A DNA stretch of 64,000 nt, from positions 304,400 through 368,399 of the forward strand of contig NZ_FORP01000004.1 in assembly GCF_900114035.1 (NCBI RefSeq). The letters are read 5' to 3'. This document shows, in pieces, positions 51,013 to 62,750 of the stretch. The position numbers and the translations under genes are program-made. Position 1 is the stretch's first letter; each line of letters begins with the position of its first letter. Source of the stretch: Amycolatopsis sacchari. GTDB lineage: Bacteria; Actinomycetota; Actinomycetes; Mycobacteriales; Pseudonocardiaceae. The notes beneath the pieces are model-generated. The model was not told the origin of the DNA. It was given only the letters and a program-made list of their open reading frames with translations, and ran no database searches.

Positions 51013-51817
51013 AGAACTCCGCGAGGGCGTCGGCGATCCGGCCGGGGGCGTTCTCGGTCGGGATGTGATCGGCCTCCGGGATGCGGATGAGCGTGGTGTT
51101 CGGCATCTCCGCCGCGAACCGTTCCGCGTACACCACCGATTCGAAGGCGTCGTCCTCGCCCCAGATCAGCAGCTTGGGGGTGGTGGACCGCCGCAGCGCC
51201 GGCACGAGATCGAGGGTGTAGCGGTGGTCCGCCGCCCCGGCCAGCGCCAGCCAGGACCGGCGGACCCGCGGCTCGGTCCACGGCTCCACGTACTCCTCGA
51301 CCAGCTGCTCGGTGGCGGCACCGGCGAGCGCCGCCGTCACGGCCTCGCGGCGGGCGGCGACCAGGCCGTCGGCGGCGCCCGGGTCCCGGAACCGGGCCAC
51401 GTGGGGCGCGGGCCACGAGTCGTAGGTGACGGAGTTGACCAGGGCGAGCCGGGACACCTCCAGCCCGCCGCGCACGAGCAAGTGCTGCGCGATGGCGCCC
51501 CCGATGTCGTGCGCCCCCACGGCGACCGGTCCCGCGATGTCCATTGTGGACACGAATCGCGTGACCCAGTCGGCGAGGGCGGGGACCGTGGCCGTTTCCG
51601 GCGTCAGCTCGCCGCCCGAGCGGCCCAGCCCGGGCAGGTCGACCGCGACGGGCCGCAACCCCGCCTCCGCGAGGTGCTCCAGCACCGGCAGCCACACCCG
51701 GCTCCAATACGTCCCGTGCAGCAGCAACACCGGCGGGCCGTCCCGCCCGGCCGTCAGGTAACTGGCCTTTTCCCCGTCGACCGCCACCGTCCCGCGCACC
51801 ACGTCCGTCGTTCCCAT
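51002..51817 (-). CDS. Alpha/beta hydrolase with Asp nucleophile
   Basis: A 271-residue alpha/beta hydrolase: VLLLHGTYWSRVWLPVLEHL, AVDLPGLGRSGG, nucleophile elbow VGAHDIGGAIAQ with Asp, IWGEDDAFESVVYAERF and PEADHIPTENAP with the His. The Asp nucleophile points to the epoxide hydrolase/haloalkane dehalogenase type. The start is ATG 51817. It diverges from the AraC-type gene at 51888 and shares a control region with it. Confidence 0.88.
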   Translation of the reverse strand: MGTTDVVRGTVAVDGEKASYLTAGRDGPPVLLLHGTYWSRVWLPVLEHLAEAGLRPVAVDLPGLGRSGGELTPETATVPALADWVTRFVSTMDIAGPVAVGAHDIGGAIAQHLLVRGGLEVSRLALVNSVTYDSWPAPHVARFRDPGAADGLVAARREAVTAALAGAATEQLVEEYVEPWTEPRVRRSWLALAGAADHRYTLDLVPALRRSTTPKLLIWGEDDAFESVVYAERFAAEMPNTTLIRIPEADHIPTENAPGRIADALAEFFTG

Positions 51818-51852
51818 GGCACCACTGTGACCGCTGCACAGTTCGCGGCCCA

Positions 51853-51868
51853 GTGTCTACAAAGACAC
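51853..51868. promoter_or_regulatory. Inverted repeat GTGTCT-N4-AGACAC
   Basis: A perfect 6-bp inverted repeat lies between the divergent hydrolase (start 51817) and AraC-type (start 51888) genes. It is a candidate operator for the AraC-type regulator or for a repressor of it. Confidence 0.5.
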
Positions 51869-51887
51869 CTGTGGGTAGAATCCTGCC

Positions 51888-52850
51888 ATGCGCCGTCATC
51901 GGGTGGTGGCCCTGCTCAACCCGCCGCAGTCACCGTTCGAGCTCGCCTGCGCCGCCGAGGTCTTCGGCAGCACGCGGGAGGACGTGCCCGACTGCTACGA
52001 CTTCCGGGTCTGCGCCGAGCACCCCGGCCCGCTGCGGACCACCGCCGGCTACCCGATCGTCGTCGACGCGGGGCTGGCGGCACTGCGCAGAGCGGACACC
52101 GTGATCATCCCCGGCTGGCAGCCACCCGGCGCGCCGGCTTCGCCGAAGGTCGTCAACGCGCTGCGCGCCGCGCACCGGCGGGGAGCGCGGATCGCCGCCA
52201 TCTGCACGGGGGCGTTCGTGCTCGCGCAGACCGGGCTGCTCGACGGACGGCGCGCCACCACCCATTGGCGTCAGACCGGCGAACTGGCCGCCGCCTTCCC
52301 CCGGGTGCGGGTCGATCCGGACGTGCTCTACGTGGACCACGGCGACGTGGCGACGAGCGCGGGCACCGGCGCCGGCATCGACCTGTGCCTGCACCTCGTC
52401 CGCCGCGACCACGGCGCGGCCCACGCCGCCCTGGTCGCCAGGAACATGGTGCTGCCGCCGCACCGGGAGGGCAGCCAGCTCCAGTACGCCGGGCCGCCCC
52501 CGCCCGCCAGGCCCGACGAGTCGCTGGCGCCCCTGCTGGACTGGGCGACGGCCCGGCTCGGCACGCCGCTCACGGTCGGCACGCTCGCCGCGCACGCCGG
52601 GCTGTCGAGCCGGACCCTCGCCAGGCGGTTCAGCGCGCAGCTCGGCGTCAGCCCGGGCGAATGGCTGCTGGGCAAGCGCGTCGACGCGGCGCGGGTGCTG
52701 CTGGAACAGACCGATCTCCCGGTCGAGGCCATCGCCACGCGGGTCGGCCTCGCGTCGGCGGTCAACCTGCGCCGGCACTTCCACGCCCGGCTCGGGACCA
52801 CGCCCGGGGCCTACCGGCGCACCTTCGGCGAGCACGCGCACGCGTCGTGA
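51888..52850 (+). CDS. AraC-family regulator with GATase1-like domain
   Basis: A 320-residue protein of the FtrA/GlxA type. Residues 1-190 form a DJ-1/PfpI-like domain (LLNPPQSPFELACAAEVFG, IAAICTGAFVLAQTGLLDGRRATTHW with the nucleophile-elbow Cys). Residues 215-315 hold two AraC helix-turn-helices (LTVGTLAAHAGLSSRTLARRFSAQLGVSPGEWLL and LPVEAIATRVGLASAVNLRRHFHARLGTTPGAYRRTF). It probably activates or represses the divergent hydrolase. Confidence 0.92.
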   Translation: MRRHRVVALLNPPQSPFELACAAEVFGSTREDVPDCYDFRVCAEHPGPLRTTAGYPIVVDAGLAALRRADTVIIPGWQPPGAPASPKVVNALRAAHRRGARIAAICTGAFVLAQTGLLDGRRATTHWRQTGELAAAFPRVRVDPDVLYVDHGDVATSAGTGAGIDLCLHLVRRDHGAAHAALVARNMVLPPHREGSQLQYAGPPPPARPDESLAPLLDWATARLGTPLTVGTLAAHAGLSSRTLARRFSAQLGVSPGEWLLGKRVDAARVLLEQTDLPVEAIATRVGLASAVNLRRHFHARLGTTPGAYRRTFGEHAHAS

Positions 52851-52891
52851 GAGGACCTCGGCCTGGAGTTCGCGCTACCGGGACGTCGCGC

Positions 52892-53455
52892 TCACCGCTT
52901 CGTCTCGTACCTGGTCAGCACCACCCCGCCGGGAAACGTCCGCGTCTCCACCAGGTTCAGCTCCACCCAGCTGTCCACGGCGGTGAAGAACGGCGTGCCG
53001 CCACCCACCAGCACCGGGTGGGTCACGATCTCGTACTCGTCGACCAGCCCGGCCCGCATCGCCGCGCCCGCGAGCGACGCGCCACCGACCCGCATTGGCT
53101 CGCCGTCCCCAGCTTTGAGCCGGGTGATCTCGTCGACCGCGTCGCCGGTGTGCACACGGGTGTTCCAGCCGACCTCGCCGACCGTGGAAGAGAACACCAC
53201 CTTCGGCGTCTCTCGCCAGTTGCGCGCGAACTCGGCCTGCGCCGGGGTGACGCCCGGTTGCTGATCGCCGGTCGGCCAGTAGGAACTCATGGTCTCCCAC
53301 AGCCTGCGCCCGTACAGGAACAGACCGATCGCCCGCTCCTGGTCGAGCCACCACTGGAACAGCTCGTCGCTCGGCTCGCTCCAGCCGAGGTCGTCGCCCG
53401 GCGCGGTGATGTAGCCGTCCAGGGACAGGTTCATGCCGTACACCAGTTTCCGCAT
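52892..53455 (-). CDS. DHFR-fold RibD-C-like protein
   Basis: A 187-residue protein of the RibD C-terminal/dihydrofolate-reductase-like fold: MRKLVYGMNLSLDGYITAPGDDLGW at the N-terminus, FLYGRRLWETMSSYWP and LVDEYEIVTHPVLVGGGTPFFTAV near the C-terminus. These are NADPH-binding reductases, mostly uncharacterised. A second member of the family lies at 59510. The start is ATG 53455. Confidence 0.88.
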   Translation of the reverse strand: MRKLVYGMNLSLDGYITAPGDDLGWSEPSDELFQWWLDQERAIGLFLYGRRLWETMSSYWPTGDQQPGVTPAQAEFARNWRETPKVVFSSTVGEVGWNTRVHTGDAVDEITRLKAGDGEPMRVGGASLAGAAMRAGLVDEYEIVTHPVLVGGGTPFFTAVDSWVELNLVETRTFPGGVVLTRYETKR

Positions 53456-53527
53456 GGCGCCCCGCCTTCCCGCCGGTCCCGGGAGTCTAGATCGACACCG
53501 CGGAAAGCGCTTACTACCCGCGGCCGA

Positions 53528-53557
53528 TTGCTGCCCGGCACTCCCAGCCTCTAGATT
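53528..53557 (+). promoter_or_regulatory. Candidate promoter of the GAF-LytTR regulator operon
   Basis: TTGCTG (53528-53533), an 18-bp spacer and TAGATT (53552-53557) lie 85 bp upstream of the GAF-LytTR start. An 8-bp palindrome AAGCGCTT lies just upstream at about 53504-53511. No direct repeats of the kind bound by LytTR proteins were noticed. Confidence 0.4.
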
Positions 53558-53641
53558 CGGGGGTCCGGGGTGGTGCAGGCACGTCCAGTGGTCACCGGCG
53601 CGCCCGTCCGGCGGCGGTGACAGACCAAAGGCGGTCTCCGC

Positions 53642-57209
<3,568 letters not shown>

Positions 57210-57309
57210 ACCCCGGCGGACGAACGGCGGCAGGCCCCGCGGGCGGTCCGGCGAACCTAGACTCCTGGCTCGCATCCGTCACCAACCTTGGACGAGGAAG
57301 TGAAGTCCG

Positions 57310-57774
57310 ATGACGACCACTTCACGGGATCGAGCCAACCTGCTGCACGACCTCGGGTTGGACGAACAGAACAAGGCGGCGATCGGCCGGATGCTGGGAA
57401 CCGGGAACATCGGCGAGGCCGTCGAGCAGCCCGACGGCCGGATGACGGCGACGATCCGCATCCAGCCCGACGAAATCGCCTGGGACCCCGCGATCCTGGT
57501 CGTGCCGCACGGCGGCGACATCGAGCTCGAAATCATCAACGACGACCGGAACACGCACTGCGCGCTGCTGCCGAGCAACGGGGACCGGAAGTTCCTCTGG
57601 CTGGTCAACCACTCCAAGGGCAGGGCGTTCCTGAACCTGGACGGCCCCGGCTGCTACTGGTACAGCTCGCCGACCGGCAACGACGAGGGCCGCGGGATGA
57701 CCGGCGCGATCGTCGTGCTCGGCGACGTGCCGCCGGAAGCCCGCCTGGACCGACCCGACCAGCCCCGGCCGTAG
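57310..57774 (+). CDS. Cupredoxin-like protein
   Basis: A 154-residue protein whose residues 45-140 look like a cupredoxin beta-sandwich (TIRIQPDEIAWDPAILVVPHGGDIELEIINDD). Of the type-1 copper ligands, His83 (NTHCALL), Cys115 (GPGCYWYSS) and Met130 (GRGMTGAIVVLG) are in place, but the His that normally follows the Cys by two or three residues is missing and the loop is longer. No signal peptide is seen, unlike most cupredoxins. It lies 11 bp before the PQQ dehydrogenase gene, so an electron-transfer or scaffold role for that enzyme is inferred. AGGAAG precedes the ATG. Confidence 0.75.
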   Translation: MTTTSRDRANLLHDLGLDEQNKAAIGRMLGTGNIGEAVEQPDGRMTATIRIQPDEIAWDPAILVVPHGGDIELEIINDDRNTHCALLPSNGDRKFLWLVNHSKGRAFLNLDGPGCYWYSSPTGNDEGRGMTGAIVVLGDVPPEARLDRPDQPRP

Positions 57775-57784
57775 AGGAGGAGCA

Positions 57785-59470
57785 ATGACCGTCGACTACG
57801 TGGACGCCGGCAACGCCATCGACCAGGGCACGCTGAGCGGGAAGAGCGGGACGGCGCCGGCGGTGGCCGCGGGCGTCACCTACGAGCGGCTGCGCGCCGC
57901 CCGGTCCGAGCCGCACAACTGGCTGACCTACTACGGCGCCTACAACGGGCAGCGGTACAGCCCGCTGGACCAGATCAACACGGAGAACGTCAGCCGGATC
58001 GGGCCCGCCTGGATGTTCCAGGCCGGGGCCAGCGGCATGATCGCGGGCGCGTCCACGTACGCGTTCGAGGCGACGCCGATCGTCGTGGACGGCGTGATGT
58101 ACGTGTCCGGCTGGGACGGCTGGCTGTGGGCGCTCGACGCGAAGACCGGGCAGGAACTGTGGCGGTACAAGCACGCCGTGCCCTACGACGTGTCGTTGTG
58201 CTGCGGGAACGTCAACCGCGGCGTCGCCGTGGCCAAGGGCAAGGTCTTCATGGTCACCGCGAACGCGCACCTGCTCGCGCTCGACGCGACGAACGGCAGG
58301 CGCGTGTGGGACCGCACCTACGGCGACGTACGGGCGGGCGAAAGCGCCACGGTCGCGCCGCTGGTGGTCAAGAACCTCGTGATCGTGGGGAGTTCCGGTG
58401 GCGAGTTCGGGGTGCGCGGGCACCTGGACGCGTTCGACCTCGACTCCGGCGAGCACGCGTGGCGTTGCTACACCGTGCCGAAACCCGGCGAGCCCGGCTC
58501 CGAAACCTGGCCCGCGGACGGCGAAGCGTGGGCGCGCGGCGGCGCGAACCCTTGGCTCACCGGCACTTTCGACCCGGAGACCAACCTGCTGTACGTCGGC
58601 ACCGGCAACCCGGCCCCCGACTTCGACGGTGCCGTCCGCGAGGGCGACAACCTGTTCACCGACAGCATCATCGCGGTGGACGTCGACGCCGGGCGGATCC
58701 GCTGGCACTACCAGTGCACCCCGCACGACGTGTGGGACTACGACAGCATTTCCGAGTGCATCCTGTTCGAGCACGAGGGTCGCAGGCTGCTCGGGCACTT
58801 CGACAAGAACGGGTACTTCTTCGTGCTGGACCGCACGAACGGCGAGCTGGTCCAGGTGACACCGTTCGTGGACCGCATCGACTGGGGTGCGATCACGCGC
58901 GACGGCAAGGTGACGGCCCGGAAGTACCCGGACAAGGAGGGTGAACCGGTCCACTTCTACCCGGGACCGGCCGGGGCGAAGGAGTGGACGCACGCCGCGT
59001 ACAGCCCGCGGACCGAGCTGTTCTACGTGCCGGTGCAGGACGTCGGCGCGACCGCGACCCGGCGGCGGCGCGAGTTCAAGGAGAGCATCCCGTACTGGGG
59101 CGCGGGGGTGCAGGTCGATGCCCACGACATGACGGGCTCGGTCAGCGCGTTCGACGCGCGTGGCGAGGAGAAGTGGCGCTGGCGCAACGAAGTCCCGATG
59201 TGCGCCTCGGTGCTGGCGACGGGCGGGGACCTGGTGTTCGCGGGCGAGCCGTCCGGCGAGTTCAACGCGCTGGACGCCCGTACCGGTGAGCAGCTGTGGC
59301 AGTTCCAGTGCGGCAGCGGGCACCACAGCAGCCCGGTGACGTACCAGGTGGACGGCAGGCAGTACATCGCCGTGCCCGTCGGCTGGGGCGGCTGGATCGA
59401 GGGGTTCCTGCCCGGCATGCTCGGGGCGGGCCACGGCAGCGCGCTGATCGTGTTCGCACTGCCGGAGTAG
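57785..59470 (+). CDS. PQQ-dependent alcohol dehydrogenase, lanthanide type
   Basis: A 561-residue eight-bladed quinoprotein of the methanol/ethanol dehydrogenase family. Vicinal Cys139-Cys140 are in DVSLCCGNVNRG. Metal/PQQ ligands are Glu207 (GGEFGVRG) and Asn275 (VGTGNPAPDF). The catalytic Asp318 and the extra Asp320 are in WDYD, the DxD arrangement that marks lanthanide-using XoxF/PedH enzymes. It oxidises an alcohol to an aldehyde. A strong GAGGAGGAG site precedes ATG 57785, and the N-terminus (MTVDYVDAGNAIDQG) has no signal peptide, which is unusual because these enzymes are normally exported. No c-type cytochrome gene is present. Confidence 0.93.
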   Translation: MTVDYVDAGNAIDQGTLSGKSGTAPAVAAGVTYERLRAARSEPHNWLTYYGAYNGQRYSPLDQINTENVSRIGPAWMFQAGASGMIAGASTYAFEATPIVVDGVMYVSGWDGWLWALDAKTGQELWRYKHAVPYDVSLCCGNVNRGVAVAKGKVFMVTANAHLLALDATNGRRVWDRTYGDVRAGESATVAPLVVKNLVIVGSSGGEFGVRGHLDAFDLDSGEHAWRCYTVPKPGEPGSETWPADGEAWARGGANPWLTGTFDPETNLLYVGTGNPAPDFDGAVREGDNLFTDSIIAVDVDAGRIRWHYQCTPHDVWDYDSISECILFEHEGRRLLGHFDKNGYFFVLDRTNGELVQVTPFVDRIDWGAITRDGKVTARKYPDKEGEPVHFYPGPAGAKEWTHAAYSPRTELFYVPVQDVGATATRRRREFKESIPYWGAGVQVDAHDMTGSVSAFDARGEEKWRWRNEVPMCASVLATGGDLVFAGEPSGEFNALDARTGEQLWQFQCGSGHHSSPVTYQVDGRQYIAVPVGWGGWIEGFLPGMLGAGHGSALIVFALPE

Positions 59471-59478
59471 GGCCGCGA

Positions 59479-59507
59479 CCGCGGGGAGGGCCCGGCCCTC
59501 CCCGCGG
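59479..59507. terminator. Terminator after the PQQ dehydrogenase gene
   Basis: CCGCGGGGAGGG (59479-59490) and CCCTCCCCGCGG (59496-59507) form a perfect 12-bp stem with a 5-base loop, followed by TTT. It separates the converging PQQ dehydrogenase and DHFR-like genes and may serve both. Confidence 0.85.
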
Positions 59508-59509
59508 TT

Positions 59510-60088
59510 TCACGTGTGCAGGGTGGGGCGGTAGACGAGTTCCTGGATGTGGCCGTCGAGCGTGTGGTGCTCGACCAGTTCGAGGTCGAAGTCGGCGGCG
59601 TCGCGGAAGACCGGGTCCAGCCCGGTCCGGCCGGTGATCACGGGGAAGAGCGTCACCTGGACGCGGTCGACCAGTCCGGCGGCCAGCAGCGCCCGGTTCA
59701 TCGACAGGCTGCCGTGGGAGCGCAGGGGCACCGGGGACTCCTTCTTCAGGCGCGCCACGACGTCGACGGCGTCACCGCGTTCGACGGTCGCGTCCGGCCA
59801 GTCGAGCGGTTCCCGGAGCGTGTTCGACACGACGGTCGTCGGCAGGTTGCGCATCCGCGTGACCCACGGGTCGCGGACGTCGTCCCCCTCGGCGCTCGCC
59901 GCGAGCATGCCCGCGAACGCCCGGTACGTGTTGGCGCCGAAGACCATGCGCTGGTCCTCGCGGTACAGGTCGAGGCGGTGCGCCAGCAGCTCGGGGCCCT
60001 GCTTGCCCCAGTAGCCGGTCCAATCCCCGGAGGCGGCGCCGAAGCCGTCGAGGCTGCAGAAGACGTCGAAGGTGTAGGTCGCGGTCAT
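59510..60088 (-). CDS. DHFR-fold RibD-C-like protein
   Basis: A 192-residue RibD-C/DHFR-like protein: YTFDVFCSLDGFGAASGDWTGYWGKQGPELL at the start, MVFGANTYRAFAGML, LRSHGSLSMNRALLAAGLVDRVQVTLFPVITG near the end. ATG 60088 follows GAGGAG. Members reduce small heterocycles with NADPH, but few substrates are known. It stands alone between the PQQ dehydrogenase gene and the pqq operon and shows no clear link to either. Confidence 0.88.
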   Translation of the reverse strand: MTATYTFDVFCSLDGFGAASGDWTGYWGKQGPELLAHRLDLYREDQRMVFGANTYRAFAGMLAASAEGDDVRDPWVTRMRNLPTTVVSNTLREPLDWPDATVERGDAVDVVARLKKESPVPLRSHGSLSMNRALLAAGLVDRVQVTLFPVITGRTGLDPVFRDAADFDLELVEHHTLDGHIQELVYRPTLHT

Positions 60089-60172
60089 GGCGCTCTCCTC
60101 GGTCCGTGCGGGTCTGCCGAGGTAGACCCTCGCAGCCGGCAAAAGTCATCGCTTCGCCCCGTGCTCGCCGAC

Positions 60173-60712
60173 TCAGCCGAACACCAGCGGCAGGAGGATC
60201 GCGGCGCCGAGCAGGGACAGTCCGCTGAACAGGTCCGGGCGGATGCGGATCGTGCGGGCGGCGACGCGGCCGAGGCACAGGCCCGCGAACGACATGACCA
60301 CCGTGACGACCCCGAACGTGATCGCGGGCAGCACGAGCGACACGCCCACCAGCCCCAGGCCCGTGCCGGCGATGAGGTTGTCGACGCTCAGCGACAGCGG
60401 CATCCCGAACAGCGTCACCCACGGGTGGTCCACCTCGTCCGGCGGGGGCTTCCGCAGCGAGCTGACCAGCAGGTACAGCCCGTACGCGCCCATCGCGCCG
60501 AAGCCGACGTACTCCGCCACCGGGTCGATCGCCTCGCCGATCCAGTTCCCGAGGTAGCCGCCCACGAGCGGCGCCAGCGCGTCCCACAGCCCGAACGTCA
60601 GCGCGATCTGCACGGCCCGCCGCCAGCCGAACGGGATGGTGCCGATCGCGATCGACGAGCGGAAGTTGTCGATGCTCAACCCGAATGCCAGCACGAGAAT
60701 CCCGAAATCCAT
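60173..60712 (-). CDS. MntP-like membrane protein ending the pqq operon
   Basis: A 179-residue six-helix protein. FGLSIDNFRSSIAIGTIPFGW and MPLSLSVDNLIAGTGLGLVG are the paired motifs of the MntP manganese-efflux family, each with the conserved Asp. ATG 60712 is chosen because GAGGGG lies six bases upstream. A GTG at 60718 is also possible. It starts 10 bp after pqqE, so it is part of the pqq operon. MntP exports Mn2+. A link to the metal of the PQQ dehydrogenase is possible but not shown. Confidence 0.82.
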   Translation of the reverse strand: MDFGILVLAFGLSIDNFRSSIAIGTIPFGWRRAVQIALTFGLWDALAPLVGGYLGNWIGEAIDPVAEYVGFGAMGAYGLYLLVSSLRKPPPDEVDHPWVTLFGMPLSLSVDNLIAGTGLGLVGVSLVLPAITFGVVTVVMSFAGLCLGRVAARTIRIRPDLFSGLSLLGAAILLPLVFG

Positions 60713-60721
60713 CGTCACCCC

Positions 60722-61792
60722 TCAGCGGTGTGGTCTGGCGGCCGCCTTCTGCCCCGCCCCGCCCTCGGCCGCCCGCACCGCGTCCGTGACCAGCCGGTGG
60801 TCCGGTGACAGGTGGCAGACCGGATCGGTGCGGGACGCGTCGCCGGTGAGCTGGAAGGCCTGGCACCGGCAGCCGCCGAAGTCGACGTCGCGGCGCTCGC
60901 AGGCCCGGCACAGGTCCGGCATCCAGCCGGTGCCCCGGAACCGTTGGAACACCGGGGAATCCGCCCAGATCGCAGCCAGCGGCTCGTCGTGCACGCTCGC
61001 CCGGGGCAGCCCGAGCGTGTGTGCCGCGAGGCACGGCAGGACGTCACCGTTGGGCGTCACGATCAGCTGGCGCTTGCCCCACCCTCCCATGCAGGGCTTG
61101 GGATAGCGGCTGTAGTAGTCGGGCAGGACGTAGAGGATCTCCATCCGGCCCGCCAGGCGCGTGCGGGCCGCGCGCACCTGCTCCTCGGCGCGGTCCAGTT
61201 GTGCCCTGCTCGGCAACAGCGCGGCCCGGTTGCGCCAGGCCCAGCCGTAGTACTGGGTGTTCGCCAGCTCGACCCGGTCGGCTTCGAGCCGCTCCGCGCA
61301 CCGCAGCACCCCGGCGACGCGATCGATGTTCCCCCGGTGCAGCACGACGTTCAGCGTGAGCGGCCAGCCCAGCTCCTTCACGACGCGGGCAGCCTCGACC
61401 TTCCGCTCGAACGACGGCGTCCCCGCGATCCGGTCGGACAGCCCGGGTTCGTCGGCCTGGATGCTGATCTGCACGTGGTCCAGACCAGACGCCCGCAGCT
61501 GGTCCGCCCGGCGCCGCGACAGCCCCACCGCACTGGTCACCAGGTTCGTGTACAGGCCGAGCCCGTGCGCGTGCGCCACGAGATCGGCGAGATCACGGCG
61601 GAGCAGCGGTTCGCCGCCCGAGAAATGGCATTGCAGGACACCGAGTTCGGCGGCCTCGGTCAGCACCCGCAGCCAGTCCCGCGTGCCCAGTTCCTCGCGG
61701 TAGGCGGCCAGCTCGACGGGGTTCGAGCAGTACGCGCACGCCAGCGGGCAGCGGTACGTCAGCTCCGCCACCAGACCGAAGGGCCTATCCAT
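60722..61792 (-). CDS. pqqE: PqqA peptide cyclase (radical SAM) PqqE
   Basis: A 356-residue radical-SAM/SPASM enzyme. Cys15, Cys19 and Cys22 (CPLACAYC) bind the SAM 4Fe-4S cluster, followed by FSGGEPLLRRDL. The C-terminal SPASM part has the expected Cys residues (PKPCMGGWG, GDVLPCLAA, DLCRACERRDVDFGGCRC). It crosslinks Glu and Tyr of PqqA, the first step of PQQ synthesis, with PqqD as peptide chaperone. It overlaps the pqqD stop by 8 bp. Confidence 0.96.
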   Translation of the reverse strand: MDRPFGLVAELTYRCPLACAYCSNPVELAAYREELGTRDWLRVLTEAAELGVLQCHFSGGEPLLRRDLADLVAHAHGLGLYTNLVTSAVGLSRRRADQLRASGLDHVQISIQADEPGLSDRIAGTPSFERKVEAARVVKELGWPLTLNVVLHRGNIDRVAGVLRCAERLEADRVELANTQYYGWAWRNRAALLPSRAQLDRAEEQVRAARTRLAGRMEILYVLPDYYSRYPKPCMGGWGKRQLIVTPNGDVLPCLAAHTLGLPRASVHDEPLAAIWADSPVFQRFRGTGWMPDLCRACERRDVDFGGCRCQAFQLTGDASRTDPVCHLSPDHRLVTDAVRAAEGGAGQKAAARPHR

Positions 61793-62054
61793 CGCCGAAC
61801 TCCACGAAACGCCGGGCGGCCAGGCTCGCCAGGAACCGCGTCACGTCGTCGCCGTCGACCTTCCGGTAGCGCCCCCGCAGTTCGGCGACGACCTCGGCGG
61901 TGGTGCGCGTCCCGTCGCACAGGTCGAGGACGTCCGCGCCCGTTCCGTTCAGCACCACGACGGTTTCCGGTCCCAGCAGCACGTGCCGGTCCCGCGCCGG
62001 GTCGAACCGCAGCCGCACGTGGCGGGCGAGCCGGGGTCTTGTGGGCGTGCCCAT
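61785..62054 (-). CDS. pqqD: PQQ biosynthesis peptide chaperone PqqD
   Basis: An 89-residue PqqD: RPRLARHVRLRFDPARDRHVLLGPETVVVLNGTGADVLDLCDGTRTTAEVVAELRGRYRKVD is the full-length small-RRE fold that binds PqqA and presents it to PqqE. ATG 62054 is 5 bp after the pqqC stop. It is separate from pqqC and pqqE here, whereas in some bacteria it is fused. Confidence 0.95.
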   Translation of the reverse strand: MGTPTRPRLARHVRLRFDPARDRHVLLGPETVVVLNGTGADVLDLCDGTRTTAEVVAELRGRYRKVDGDDVTRFLASLAARRFVEFGDG

Positions 62055-62056
62055 CG

Positions 62057-62749
62057 TCAATTCCCGTACGCGCGGTCGATCGCGTCCATCATGGCCCACA
62101 GCACGTCGCACTTGAACGACAGCGCCGCCACCGCCTTCGCGCGCTCCTCGGCGGTCCGGCAGTGCGTGGTCACCACCGCGAGCGCGTGTTCGGAGTCGCG
62201 GGGCGCCTGCCGCAGCCGCGCCCGGAAGTACGCCAGCCCGTCGCCGTCGATCCACGTGTACCGGCGCTCGAACGCGGTGAGCCGTTGCGCCATCAGGTCC
62301 GGCGCGAAGAGTTCGGTCAGCGAGGACGCCACCGCCTCGACCCACGGCCGTGTGCGCGCGAACGTCACGTACGCGTCGACCGCGAACCGCACCCCGGGTA
62401 CGACGTGCCTGCCGTCCTCGACCTCTTCGCGTGTCAGGCCGACGGCTTCGCCCAGCCGGAGCCAGGCTTCGATGCCGCCTTCGCCCTCCGCCGTGCCGTC
62501 GTGGTCGGTGATGCGCCGGAGCCACTGCCGCCGCACGGCGCGGTCGGGGCAGTTGGCGAGGATCGCGGCGTCCTTGCGGGGGATGTTTTCCTGGTAGTAG
62601 AAGCGGTTCGCCACCCAGCCCCGGATCTGGTCCTGGCTCAGGCGCCCCTCGTTCATCGCGACGTGGAACGGGTGGGAGTCGTGGTAACGCCGCGCGTGGG
62701 AGCGCAGCGCCGCGACGAAGTCGTCCGTCTCCGTCAGCACAGCGGTCAT
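62057..62749 (-). CDS. pqqC: Pyrroloquinoline-quinone synthase PqqC
   Basis: A 230-residue PqqC: FHVAMNEGRLSQDQIRGWVANRFYYQENIPRKDAAILANC, HDGTAEGEGGIEAWLRLGEAVGL and LTELFAPDLMAQRLTAFERRYTWIDGDGLAYFRARLRQA are hallmark segments. The His and Tyr residues of its cofactor-less oxidase site are in place. It performs the last ring closure and eight-electron oxidation to PQQ and releases H2O2. The nearby katG could remove that peroxide. Confidence 0.96.
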   Translation of the reverse strand: MTAVLTETDDFVAALRSHARRYHDSHPFHVAMNEGRLSQDQIRGWVANRFYYQENIPRKDAAILANCPDRAVRRQWLRRITDHDGTAEGEGGIEAWLRLGEAVGLTREEVEDGRHVVPGVRFAVDAYVTFARTRPWVEAVASSLTELFAPDLMAQRLTAFERRYTWIDGDGLAYFRARLRQAPRDSEHALAVVTTHCRTAEERAKAVAALSFKCDVLWAMMDAIDRAYGN

Positions 62750-62750
62750 G

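Noticed and set aside
53456..53641. Sigma-54 promoter upstream of the AcoR-like regulator
   Set aside because: I looked for a GG-N10-GC element and found none convincing, and the protein lacks the AAA domain that would need it.
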